64,000 nt of DNA, from NCBI RefSeq assembly GCF_029633865.1, contig NC_079223.1:7993469-8057468 (forward strand), in the 5' to 3' direction. The notes beneath the pieces were generated by a model. That model worked only from the letters and a program-made list of their open reading frames with translations, did no database searches and was not told where the DNA came from. This stretch comes from Lampris incognitus. Taxonomy: Eukaryota; Chordata; Actinopteri; Lampriformes; Lampridae. Below are positions 42,694 to 54,100 of the stretch, piece by piece (the first letter of the stretch is position 1; every line of letters starts with the position of its first letter). Made by a program: the position numbers and the translations under genes.

Positions 42694-45600
42694 CTGTAAA
42701 AAAAAGTTGGTGTTTTGATAGTGTTCTTCCTGAAGGAACTCTTGCATGGCATCAGCTATGTTTTTAACAAATGCTCACACTCACCTGGGTTTACATTCGT
42801 TTCATCCTGGCCCTCCAACCGCTGCAGCTCGTTCCCCTGCTGCTGTGGCAGCTGCTGCTGTTGTTGTTGGGGAAGCAGTTGCTGCTGCTGCTGGGTCAGG
42901 TGTAAAAAGAGAGCTTTCTGCACTGCTGGTGGTAAAGACTGCACCTGTGAGTCTGCACCCATCTGCTGTTGAAGGTTCTGAATGAAGGCCAGACTGGGAT
43001 CAACTACAATAAGGAAAAGACAGGGAGAGACATAAAACAGATGAATTATTAATCTATTGCAACGTTAAAACGACACTATGCAAGTTTGGGACTACAGCGC
43101 CCCTTAATGGCTTCTAAAGGTATAACCAAAGCTGTTGTGGCACAGAGTAACAAAGGCTTGATGCCATAACATCTTGTCTACCTACCACCATTTATTAACC
43201 CTATTCAAACCTATTGAAGACACATTAGTGATCGTCTCTCCTTAGTGCGTGAATATACGTGACGACAAGAAAATTGAGGCTTTAGCAACAAAACTACTCG
43301 GTGTGTTGACTGCCCAGTGGATGCAATTTGTTCTGTATAAACTCATGTCTTAACTCAAGGTAGTTTATGGCGGTATAAAGAAGACGTTTAGGCATCAAAA
43401 ATGTGTTATTGTATGCAACTGCAGAAGTACAACAGACAACAAACGCCGCTACTGTGCCAATCCTGCGTAGTGTACCTTTAATGAAAATGAAAATGTGATT
43501 TTCTGGGTAATGATTAGTTTTAGTTTACTTTCTCAATTAGTGTTATTTCTATTGCTATAGTATTCATGTGATACTAACCTCCTTGACCCATGGCCTGGGT
43601 TCTGAGGATATTGCTAAAGAATTCTACCGGGTTCTGACCCAAAGATGGAAAAGGGAAGAGACTCTGTAGCATCTGCAGATCCGGCACAGGAGGGAACGGA
43701 GGCCTTTGCATGTTCATCTGGGGGTTGATATTGGGTCGGTTCCCATGAAAGGGTGGGGGCTGCCTAGGCAGAGGAGGGGACTGCATTGGAAATCCATGTG
43801 GTGGTGGTTGTCCTGGGGGACTCTGTGGCATGGGTGGGCCTGTCGGGTGACCCATAGGACCAGGTGGACCAGGTGGACCAGGTGACCCAGGTGGGGGAAC
43901 AGAAGGCACACTGAGACCTGAAGGCATCACATTTCCACTCTGTGTGTCCTCTGGGCCAGCACTATACTGGTTGGTGCCTTCTCCCTGAAACTGGGTTCCA
44001 GGGGGGAAGTTTGTGCCACTGAAAAAAAACCAAAAAACCAAAAAACAATTATCTAATCAGATCAACTGAGGAAAAGACCCAAACATTCAATAAAAGTTTC
44101 ATCAGGGATTATTTGCCAGCTTGGTTACCTAAAAGCAATCTTTTGTACCAGGTCATCTGTAGGCTGAACCTTGATTTCAAACAGAGACGGGATCTTCTTT
44201 CCACCTTGACCAGAGGCTCCATCTGGTGGGCTGTTTTGGCCAGGGGTTGGTAGCAGCCCCACCCCTGGAGGAGGCTTTGGTAGTGGGGCAATGCCCTGCT
44301 TCCTCAGGTCCTCAAGCTCCAATTCATCCTCGTGGGCATTCTCCTCCTCGGTACTTATTATCTGCGAGAGAGCAGAGTATAACGACACATTTTTAATATC
44401 AGAGTCAAACCATTATCGGGTGATGTCTGTGCTGTTAAACATCTGATGGGACACACATTACTTTGCTTTACCTTATCGAGCAGCTCTTTGGTTACATCGG
44501 TCAAAGCCTCATGGGAGAATTTGCAGTTGTCTCCCTGATAACATTTCGCTCCTGTATGGAAGAACTTGCAAGGATATTCATGTGCAAGCAGAGGTTAAGG
44601 AGCAGTTGGCGTACTGAGACTGAAATGGTGTTTTGGCATTTCGGTGGATTAGGATTACTTAACGACACATTTAGACAGTTCATACGTGTGGCTGCCACTG
44701 AAGGATATTGTGCATGTAAATGCAATTCTCTCCTTTACTGCAGTATCCTTGGAGGTAGAATTTACAGAGCTCCTTTTTCTTATCTGGCACAACAAGCTCA
44801 TGTTCAAACTTACACTGTTCCCCCTAAGTGGAGAAAAAGTTAAAAGTCAATTAGTAAACTCCTGATGAGGAAGCACGTCATCATGAGAATCATTATTATT
44901 GTAGGATCAATATTCACATGTTATTATGCAAGACTCAAATGCATTAGTGAGTGACGGTACCTTGATGCATCGACCCTCGAGGAAATATTTGCAGATGTAT
45001 CTGCCATTGTGTTCAACCGTGTGTTGATTGATGAACTCCTTGCTCATTATGGGGCGTTTCTTCTGGAAACCAGGAGAACCTTTTCCGTCCTACGCCGAAG
45101 AAAGAAAAATGTCTTGAGCTCAGATCGTTTTCTTCTACTGATAACATTAGTACATAGCCCAACAGCCAAAAAAAAATAAATTAGGGCTTTCCTTTACGGT
45201 ATCATTGTTTTAATACAGGTAGGTGTCAATGAAGACCCATGATTAAAAGCTATTTTAAGGGTTATTTAACTTGTTATCCACATTGCACTCAGTCAACAAC
45301 TAATCAGATCCAGTTTAGCTCACGGGCCCATCATTGTAATAGACCAGACTTACTGGTGTCATCCCGTCCCCGCCCAGCTCTCCTCCTCGACCTCTTCCTC
45401 GTCCTCCCCAGCCTTTCCCCTTGAGCTTCTTATTCTTATTGAGCATCCCACGTCCTCTGCCTGGTCCGCCCCCTCTGCCTCGTCCCCTCTGCCCGACTGC
45501 GGGAGACAACTTGGTTAAAGTGTTTATAATTCAATCACTGGTTAAACACTGTGTTGAAGGCCGTTCACACCAAGCCTCATGCACAGGAATGTCATACGAG

Positions 45601-48600
45601 CATTGTCAAAAGATGGCAGACAGAACAAAGTGGGTTAAGAGCTGAAGATTTATACAAGGGAGGCAGAGTTTGGCCTGGCTCTCAACCCTGAATGTGACAA
45701 AGGTCGATTTGCAGGGTTGACCAACCCCAAGTGGATGCTTTCACAGAGACGGTGCGTCCAGTGTGAAAGGGTAATTACATTTGTGATATAGAAATAGAGA
45801 ACATTCAATCAAAGGTAACACAATGAATCGCATAAGGTATAAAACTCAATCATCAGTCAAGTTAAAAGACTACTGGAAGAATGCCAAATGAAATCCATCC
45901 GTCCATCCATTATCCAAACCGCTTATCCTGCTGTCAGGGTCACGGGGATGCTGGAGCCTATCCCAGCAGTCATTGGGCTGCAGGCAGGGAGACACCCTGG
46001 ACAGGCCACCCAGCCATCTCAGGGCCCACATACACACATTCAAACCTAGGGACAATTTAGTACGGCCGATTCACCTGACCTACATGTCTTTGGACTGTGG
46101 GAGGAAACTGGAGCACCCGGAGGAAACCCACACAGACATGGAGAGAACATGCAAACTCCACACACAGGACGACCCCCAAGGTTGGACTACCCCAGGGTTC
46201 GACCCCAGGACCTTCTTACTGCGAGGCGACCGCGCTAACCACTGCGCCGCCGCAAATAAGATATCAAATACAAATATGCAATCATACACGGATGCTTCTG
46301 CAGCCCCCTCATGTTGGCCCTCTTCATCTGCTCCTTAGCGTGGCGTCCCCTGCCCTGACCGGCAGAGGACGAGTCTTTCGAGTGCTGATACTCTGACATC
46401 TCGTCCATGTAGTCGTCCTGTTCTTCCTCGTAGTCATACTTGTCGTCACTGTAATCGCTGTACTTGTCAAAGTCGCTGCCCTTGTGTTGCGGCGACCTCT
46501 GCGAATTGCCGTGCCCGCCCTTCGAATCCCGACCGTGCTGGAAAGTTGAGAGTTGGAGAGCAGCGTCACATATTACTCACGCTAACTATTCACATTCAAA
46601 TCCAACACCTCTGTTGGGAACTCACCTGGGAGGGCTGTCCGTTGGACTCTCTGTTAGATCCCTGGCCCTTCCTGTTTTTGGTCCTCTCTGGACGGTCATA
46701 GTCCGAGTCATAGCTATCAGTGCTGGAGCTGCTGGAGGGAGAGTGGTGCTGACAAGAGAAACAGAGGAGCCACTTAAAAACAAGCGGGCTGTAAAAAAGA
46801 AGAACTGCATCAAAGCATAAAAGCAAACACGATATCGGCCTACAACGCTCTCGTGTCATTTCCAGTCGGGATAATGATTTGCCGAGTGATAGTAACTTAA
46901 CCATTCTTACTTTTTGTCTGTCACGCCTCCTCCTTTTGGTCCTCTTTTTTTCTCGTGTCTTTTTGTATCTTTTCCTGGAGTGCCTGTGGGTCTTGTCAGC
47001 TCTGTCTTTACCTTTATCCTTTTCTTTCTCCTTCTGCAGCTCCTTTACCCTGTCCTCATGCACCTCTTGGGGTTCTTTGCCTTCCTCCTCAATCCCGATT
47101 CCCTCGTCGTCTATTTCTCCGTCTTCCAGTTCGCCGTCCTCTCTGTAGAGAGAAAGACACAGTGCGTGGCGTTTGTCAGGAGTAATTAAACGTCTCTCTG
47201 GTCAGGTGAGCGAGAACGCCATTAGTTACAAGTACCCACAACTACTTGGGGTCAGACTTTGTTTAGAAACCGTTTTTAAATCGTGTTAGTGGTTTACCGA
47301 GTTTACTCCCTCTTACCCATTTATGAAAAATTACTATGATTCCTGCCATTTAGGTCTCTACAGAGCCTGTCCAGAATTAAAATATCCCCGACAGTTTTTC
47401 AAGGCCATGCATTCATCTCATGCTAGCAAGTGTTCGTTGTTATGATGAGGGAACCGCGTTAGATTTTTCCATCATAGGCAAATGAAAATACCTCTGCAGA
47501 GAAAAACAGGCTATTTGCCATTGAGCTGCAGCACATAATCTTGGCTTGGTGTAAGTAGGGCCGTAGCTTGTTTTGGGTAAATATGTGTTATTCGGGTCGC
47601 AAAACAGCAAGACTCGACTGAATTTCAGTGACAGTGGTGCACTTTACATACTGAAGTTGATGGAATATTGTTTACGTCCATTTGGCTTCAGAAATGAAGA
47701 TCATGTTGAACCTCACTAAAGGGGCTGTTACACAAGAAAGAGAACCAGTGTTTGACTTGATACCAGGAGGTAGTTGTTAGCGTCCAACACTGGAGGCTGG
47801 GGTTCAACGCACGTACTGCTAAGAGACACAAACGTCTGTCACCGAGATGACAAGGAGGTCAGTATATTCTTAGACACAACCCCGAAGGAACTGTGACTTT
47901 CTCTAAAATATGCTAGTGTAGTTTCGACACCTATTTAAGTCCATAAAGATTTTCAAATACATTTTGATAAATGTTTTCAAAAAAATTCTGGGATATGACT
48001 GAACCGATGTAGGCAGAAATCACTTAAAGTAGCATGCTGCTTCTGCAGATCTTAACATGTTTAAAGCAGGGATTGGGAAGGTATGTCAAACTAATTAGTT
48101 GCAATGTTAATGGGTAAGTTAACAGAAAATGTGATGGTTAAAAGTCAAGAATTGCATGCTTTAGCAGCGACTGGTCCAAGTTAAAAATGATTGAACTTGG
48201 GGCGACGGTCATTCAAACGTTCAACATAGAAACGAACAGTTCCTCGCAGATGGTCCGAAAAGGACACCCTGAAAAGAAATCAAAACAGAATACATCATGC
48301 AAAAGTATACCCCTTAAAATTGCGTCCGAAAGGAGCGATAGTCCATGCAAAAAATCACACACTGTCGTGACGCGATGAACCACCCTCTCTGCTACCCTCC
48401 TTGGTAATGGCTTTATGAAACCGTAATGACTCCAGCTATTATAGAAGAAGAATGGGGTACATAGCAAGGTCTAACACAAACACCATGAAATGGGATCACC
48501 GCACATATTCCCTGACCTAAAACCTCTGCAGAACCCGGCCCCGAGCCGCCACACCACGCAAAAACTGCATCCCTTAGGCAGGTAGCAGGTTTATGAAGAT

Positions 48601-49345
48601 CTGACACACAAAACAAAAGGTTTGTCAAATATCTTACTCTAACTTTAAGAAGTCTTGACCTTTTGCAGACCCCCCCCTAGAAGCTTGGTTAACGCAAGGT
48701 TTATATGCAACAAAAAAAAAAGGAAAGACAACGTCACTGGGAGCAGACTGAGACACGGACGGTGCAGACTAACCACAAGGGCACACGGACGTGGTTTACT
48801 TGAAGCTCAGCCAAAACTCGGTTTAGGCAAACAAACTCAACGTTGTGACCAGCCAGTTCTGCAAGGTGCTCGACAGGGGCAGTCAAGTGCCAAGGTGGGC
48901 GTGGCGTTACCACATCGCGGTCATTAGCATAACGTCCTGCGGATCGCAACAATGAAGCCACGGACCCGTTCCTGTTTCCCACGGAACAACGACGAGGCTC
49001 TCGCTATGTTTTGCGCGGAAATGATCGTGAATTGCGGCGATGGGACACAGCAATCTAGCCTACTTGGACAGCGTCATTCCATTGCACCAAAAAGGCATGC
49101 AAAGATTTGTTGGGGAGAGGGGGGGGGTAGTAAAAAAAAATAATAAAAAATTAAAAAAATAAAAAAAAACCTGAAAATGTTTGTCTTGCAATTAATGATT
49201 GGAAGAAGAAGAAGGAAAAAATAAATAACGAAACGAAATCACAAGCATGTAGACCCACAGCACTGAAACGCACAAATGAGCGTATTAAGAATTGCATAAG
49301 ATTGTTACTCGACCTTTCATCCCCTGCAAGCTCAGAGTCTGTCAT
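41165..49345 (-). CDS. zc3h6: Zinc finger CCCH domain-containing protein 6 (12 coding exons, 1184 aa)
   Basis: Exons in transcript order: 49345-49314, 47142-46911, 46748-46626, 46537-46288, 45496-45354, 45089-44961, 44823-44709, 44581-44472, 44361-44129, 44018-43579, 43003-42785, 42693-41165. They join in frame to 1185 codons including the stop; human ZC3H6 is of similar length. Visible parts: acidic N-terminus ([15 protein letters not shown]), Lys/Arg-rich block, acidic Tyr-rich block, RG-rich block, three CCCH fingers (about residues 320-400), [15 protein letters not shown], a collagen-like Pro/Gly stretch, a poly-Gln stretch, and repeated DPR motifs to the end [10 protein letters not shown]. 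The segments [11 protein letters not shown] and [17 protein letters not shown] favour ZC3H6 over ZC3H4. It is a nuclear RNA-binding-type protein; its paralogue ZC3H4 limits non-coding transcription, but the role of ZC3H6 is poorly known. Confidence 0.95.
42785..43003 (-). CDS. zc3h6: zc3h6 exon with poly-Gln
   Basis: Encodes [35 protein letters not shown], then interrupted glutamine runs. Both borders are GT-AG and phase 1. Confidence 0.92.
43579..44018 (-). CDS. zc3h6: zc3h6 exon, Pro/Gly-rich
   Basis: Encodes [11 protein letters not shown], a collagen-like [14 protein letters not shown] stretch and [13 protein letters not shown]. Likely disordered. The donor is GTTAGT. Confidence 0.92.
44129..44361 (-). 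CDS. zc3h6: zc3h6 exon after the zinc fingers
   Basis: Encodes [31 protein letters not shown] and [11 protein letters not shown], all hallmarks of the ZC3H4/6 family. Acceptor CTCTCGCAG, donor GTAACC. Confidence 0.95.
44472..44581 (-). CDS. zc3h6: zc3h6 exon with the third CCCH finger, after an AT-AC intron
   Basis: The only in-frame join starts at 44581 after intron end ...CTTGCAC. The result is [19 protein letters not shown] then [17 protein letters not shown]. The Cys/His spacing matches the family. No AG acceptor can serve: the one before an in-frame stop fails, and the one inside the finger would remove a zinc ligand. Confidence 0.9.
44582..44708 (-). other. zc3h6 AT-AC (U12-type) intron, 127 bp
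   Basis: On the minus strand the 5' end is ATATCCTTC, matching the minor-spliceosome donor ATATCCTTT. TCCTTAAC at 44601-44594 matches the U12 branch-point consensus, about 13 nt from the 3' end, which is AC. Removing it exactly gives [13 protein letters not shown], the expected finger linker. Confidence 0.88.
44709..44823 (-). CDS. zc3h6: zc3h6 exon, end of finger 1 and finger 2
   Basis: Encodes [11 protein letters not shown], then [18 protein letters not shown] and IYMH. Acceptor CCACTTAG. It ends at phase 1 before the AT-AC intron. Confidence 0.93.
44961..45089 (-). CDS. zc3h6: zc3h6 exon, start of finger 1
   Basis: Encodes [19 protein letters not shown], then [11 protein letters not shown]. 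It is almost identical to the vertebrate ZC3H6 segment. Donor GTACCG. Confidence 0.95.
45354..45496 (-). CDS. zc3h6: zc3h6 exon, Arg/Gly-rich
   Basis: Encodes [16 protein letters not shown] and similar. An RGG-like RNA-binding or disordered block. Acceptor TCTCCCGCAG, donor GTAAGT. Confidence 0.9.
45895..46258 (-). mobile_element. Second tRNA-derived SINE family, near full length
   Basis: On the minus strand the head reads GGCGGCGCAGTGGTTAGCGC (A box) with GGTCGAACCC (B box) downstream. The body has GGGTTTCCTCCGGGTGCTCC and CCAAAGACATGTAGG, and the tail is GGATAATGGATGGACGGATG. This is a widespread fish repeat; I do not assign a family name. It lies in zc3h6 intron 4, with its head end about 30 bp from the exon 4 donor. 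Confidence 0.82.
46288..46537 (-). CDS. zc3h6: zc3h6 exon, acidic Tyr/Asp-rich
   Basis: Encodes [36 protein letters not shown] and [13 protein letters not shown]. The donor GTATGA is the only one that fits the next exon's phase. Confidence 0.88.
46626..46748 (-). CDS. zc3h6: zc3h6 exon, Ser-rich
   Basis: 41 codons, phase 0: [19 protein letters not shown], then Lys/Arg/Asn-rich. Acceptor TCTTGTCAG, donor GTGAGT. Confidence 0.9.
46911..47142 (-). CDS. zc3h6: zc3h6 exon 2, acidic then basic
   Basis: Encodes [16 protein letters not shown], then a Lys/Glu stretch and [12 protein letters not shown], a likely nuclear localisation signal. Acceptor CTCTCTACAG, donor GTAAGA. Confidence 0.92.
47143..49313. 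other. zc3h6 intron 1
   Basis: About 2.2 kb. No repeat family or gene was recognised; there is a poly-A-rich tract near 49130-49170. Confidence 0.6.
49314..49345 (-). CDS. zc3h6: zc3h6 first coding exon
   Basis: Encodes [10 protein letters not shown] plus two bases of an Arg codon, so the start reads [20 protein letters not shown] after splicing. This matches the vertebrate ZC3H6 start ([20 protein letters not shown]). The donor GTCGAG is weak, but it is the only one that fits. Confidence 0.88.
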
Positions 49346-50740
49346 GTTTTTGTCAAGAACAGGGGTGGGGGGACTGGAAACAAGGCTCACAGAAGCCATT
49401 GGAAACGGATCTGCCTCCCTTCTCCGGTACAAGAGTGAATGACTCAATCACTCAAGGAGACGTTGGGTTGTGAGAGATGCTGGAAAATTTCAGACTGGAA
49501 AAAACTCACGGTGTTACATGTCTCGACAGGGAGACAGTAAACAGACACTCTCCTCTTTCATGTCAATGACGTTTTAACTCAGTGAACACAGCTTGACACC
49601 CCGCTTTGCTAATGTCCCGTCGGTGGAGAGCTGCCATGGTGAAATAGAGGAGACGGAGGGAGAAACACACAGAAATGTGACCATTTTCGTTGATATCAGC
49701 ATCTTCCTGGGCACTTTCAACAGGGACATCATCACAAAATGGCTTCTGCGGTCTGTAGAACGTCCCCCTGTAACGTATTCGTCCACGTATTTATCGTCCT
49801 ATCAGGATCGATCTAACGTGGACGGAGCTAAACCTCGTCGGCGATTGGTCGACGCGTCGCGTCGGGTTCCGCCCACGGAGGTGGGCGGCGCTGCCTATTG
49901 GTTCCAGTAGCTGCCGGTTACTTTTTAACCGCCCTCGACTATAAAGTGTATAAGACGTTCAGCTTTGACGTCGCGGGCGTGAATAGCGCTGCTCATAGGC
50001 GGGCGCGTCGCGGCGTTATAGCGCCTTTACATGAGCATAACGCCGAAGAGACGCCCTCCGTGCCGCGGTCCGATAGCGCCGTCTTTTGCGGGTCGGCGCC
50101 GCACGCCCCGTCCCACTTCCGCCGCTCGCCTCCAGGTGTCGCTGCGGATCTAAAAACGACCGAGCCGCGTCTGCAGCGGGCGTTAATAATGACGTCACAA
50201 CAAATCCATCATAAAGACGCCGTGAAGGAGGTAAACTAAACAAAACGCAACACAACAGATGGATGAGTGAATGGAGGCAACGCAGCGGACGCTGGGAAAA
50301 TAGTCCAAAATGAAGAAGAAACACGCCATAAAATCACTTTTTACACCCTATGGCCCCAAACTTGCCATCGACCACTTCCGTCGGCGCGGACTCGCGCTAA
50401 GACACGCGCGCGAAACAGGGGGGGCCGCGAGCAGGACGAGTGACTCGGCGTCCCGGTGGGAGGGGCTACTACTTCTGGGAAGTCTGTGCACATCCGAAGG
50501 CAACGCGTGCGGACAAGGGGCCGCGCGTCTCTGTGACACGCGCGCGCGCGCGCACGCACACGCGCACACCTGATGAGCATCTTCTCCATCCCGACTCCAG
50601 TATTCGCTCTTGACGCCGGAGGAGCGCGCCGACGTCCCTGTGGATTTCCGACCGCGACACCCGAAGGAGGTCTTCCACAGATCCCGAAGGACACCGACGA
50701 GGACGTTGTTGTCTCATGGTCTAAGTTACAGAGGGGGGAC
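49346..50740. promoter_or_regulatory. CpG-rich divergent promoter region between zc3h6 and fbln7
   Basis: The two start codons are 1.4 kb apart and point away from each other. About 49780-50720 is dense in CpG (for example the CG alternation at 50540-50560). It probably contains the transcription starts and 5' UTRs of both genes. No TATA box was placed. Confidence 0.6.
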
Positions 50741-50818
50741 ATGGCACTGTCGCTTCAACGCAGCTATCTGTTTCTGCTGTCTCTGGCAGCGGTGCACAGC
50801 TGTCACGGCGCTGCTCAG
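50741..50818 (+). CDS. fbln7: fbln7 exon 1, signal peptide
   Basis: [20 protein letters not shown] followed by CHGAAQ. A classic signal peptide with likely cleavage close to GAAQ. Donor GTTGGT. Confidence 0.9.
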
Positions 50819-51058
50819 GTTGGTGGTCTCTGCCGTGTTGAACTAGTGCAACAAGTGTATCCGGACCGCGGCGCGCTCCCGGGGCCACTTCGCCCACCGA
50901 GGAGGCTGTATTTCGGTCGTTTGGGTTACTATGTTGCGGGGGGGGGGACGGGACTCTGAGGGTTACTATGTTGCGGGGGGACTCTGATCTAACAAACTGA
51001 AGTTTGTCATGGGAATTTACACTTACTCCTATTTCTGCACGAATTTGTGTGAAACTCA

Positions 51059-51118
<60 letters not shown>

Positions 51119-54100
51119 CACAGAGAAGTGCCAAACAATGGATTATATGTGTGTTTTCTGTGTCCTCTAACATTTTATTTCGCTAGATTAGCACATTGCT
51201 CAGTATATATCAGGGGTCCCCAATTACTTTTCATGGCGGGCCACTTTTAGGGCCACTTTTAAAACCACAGGCCACTCAACCTCCAGCAGCATGTTGTTCG
51301 TCAGTTTGTTTCGGTGTCGATACGTTGCGGGTATTATAATTTAAACAGAGATTTTTCATCTATTTTTCGATATATTACTAGTCTTACTTTTACTAAGAAA
51401 TTAATTATTTTTTTCTTTTTTTTGGTAGGGAAATAAAAAAATTCTGGCATTTCTCCAAAAATTCTCGCGGACCATAAATCAACCCGTCACGGGCCGGACG
51501 TAGCCCGCGGGCCGCTTATTGGGGACCCCTGGTATATATGGATGAGGCAGCCGCTGATCCCAGTTGTCAGCTGGGGAAAGGCTTGTGCTCTGACACAGCC
51601 TCTTACACTTTCCACCTCAGCAATGACAGGGTACCTTCTGGGTTTGGGCTTGTTTTTTTGGGGGGGGGGGTTTTGCAACAAAAAAAAAGGGAAAAAAGTT
51701 TTATTGTACCATCTGGATATGAGTCTTCTCATTGTCTTGTCAGCTGGTGGCATTTCCCCTTTGCCCGCGGCATGTGAAGAGGAGCAAACACTGCTCCGAC
51801 TGATAGACAGGACCAGACTGGGCAACAGGAATTTCTATCTTAGATCCTCGTCTTGTTATTACTGCGAAAATCCCCCCGAAACACCTGCACACGAATCTGC
51901 AGGACCCCCCCCCCTCCCCAAAAAACCCCAGCTTAATGCACTTTTCTCTAAGGATTGGAGGCCCCATCTCTCAGGGACTTTGGGAACGGCTTCTTTTTTT
52001 GGGGGGGGTGGGGGGGGGTTTGGAGACTCTGCTATCAAATAAGTGCTCGTGCTAGTTCAACTACAAGGCATGTCCTCTCAGGACTTGTTAACCAATGTGC
52101 CTTGCCATGCAAAATATACAGGGGGGTGGGGTTGGGGGTGGGGTGGGGGGACCAACATTTTGGATGTCTCATGCTGACATCTGCCAAACAGCTTTTGTCC
52201 AGCTGCCTCTGCCACTGGAGTGAGGGTAGCAAGTGAAAGGGGGGGGGGTTGTTGCAGGGATGCAGGGTACAACATCTCACATTTGACTGCCGTTTGGTCT
52301 ATACTGGGAAGCCGTTAAACCACGCTTTTAAGGGGACAACCGAGCCGACGGCGAGAAATCCTAACGTGTAAATTAATAACGAAGGCTCGGCCATCGCGCC
52401 AGAGACAGATGTCAGTGCTGGGAATGTAATTTATTTTTTTGGATGTCAGGGAACACTGAAGTCATGTCAGTCCCGCAGCCATAACCGCCATTTACCAACC
52501 AGAGAGCTGGACTTTGCTTTGATTACATCAGTCTGTACAGCTGCATTTTATGTGGTTCGACTCCCGTCTTTCATATAACCGTTGCTGAGGTAATGTGTGT
52601 GGTTTGTGTCTGAGCTCTTTTTCTTTTTTCTTCTTCTCTGTATGGTAAAGTAATAGCATTTTAAATAGTTTTACATGAACTCCTTTTTTCTTTTTTCTTT
52701 TTTCTAACCGTTCTTCGCTCTTGTTTACTCCCTGAACTTGACTCACAGAGCTGCATGGATAAGCACCAGGTGGTTGGGGTGCTTCGTCAGATGGAGAAGT
52801 TTCTGAAGGGCCAGGAAATCCGCTTCACAGAGGGCATCCGCATCATGAAATCCAAGCTGGCCACACTTCAGAACTCCGTCTCAAAGTTACCTCAAGCCGA
52901 CCAGTCGGCCGGTGAGTAAAGCACCCTCGTCCTCCTCCTCCTCCTCCTCCTCGTCATCACCTCGGTCTCACCTTGTAGTCAGCCGAGACCAAGTTCAGGC
53001 CAAGTCTTCGGGGGGGGGGGGTCTAAAACTTTGAGGCAGCGAGTCCAACTCAAGCCTCATGGGACTAAGCCCAATCCACATTACCGCTGGAAATATTTGC
53101 TAGTTTGTGTTTCCTTCAAATAATCAAAACATTTACCCAGACTTGTAGTTGAGGTTGCTGAAAAGAATGACACCATACGAGTGGGGCGAGATGTTTTTCA
53201 TGTGGTAAGTCGGGGCAAAATGGTCAGATTGGGCGTAGACGCCATGACTCTGACTGTAATAGTTCACCATCATGGGGAAAGTGGAAATCTTATTTCACTG
53301 TAATATTTATTCAGGTGTTTTTTTTCCCTCCGCCAAAGAAAGAATGTTTCACATTCCAAGTTCCCAGCGTTTCATCAGACTTACACATTAATTGTAATAA
53401 TTATAATAATAATTATTATTATTATTATAATAAGCCTAGAAAGAAATTAGTTCAGATTTCACTTCCTTGATCTTTCTGATCTCACGTTTGAGATCAAAAA
53501 GCAAATTTAAGTCTTGTACTCGACTGTTTTTGAATGACTATCACGACTCCACCCTGCCCTACAGCTGCTGCTTCTTCTTCCTCCTCCTCCTCTTTCTCCT
53601 GCTTCGTCTTCTTCCTTCTTCTTCTTCAACTTCAAAGTTTTCTGGAGTCAAACCAATGATATTCATGTCTTCCTCCAAAACCAGAGAGCCGCTATGTAGA
53701 AGAGCAGCACCTCGCCAGAGGGACTGACGACAGAAAGCTCAAACCGAGGCTAAAGTTGTGGTAGTTTGCGTTAATCCTTGGTTTTCACAACGACAACTCG
53801 TTGTTACAGACGGATCATCTATGCGTTGGCGGTACTGAGAGTTAAAGGCACCATTTGCACTTTCCCAAATGCCCTTGAGCAAGACACGGAAGTTTTCCCA
53901 TTTGTAGGGATGCTCTTCCGTTGCCCACCTTGGACTCCCAGTTTCTCACATCCTGTACATCCACCACACGTCCGTCCATCTTGGGGGCGAGATCCTCCTC
54001 TGTTGCTCCCCCTGGGGTTTCTTCCTATTTCTCTCTCCCTGTTAAAGGTTGTTTTGTTGTTAGGGAGTTGTTCCTCACCTGATGAGAGGGTCTAAGGACG

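Larger units (their letters stand above)
50819..52748. other. fbln7 intron 1
   Basis: Contains a (CT)n microsatellite (51061-51115) and a hAT MITE (51211-51531). The rest has several G/T homopolymer runs and no exon signal. Confidence 0.65.
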
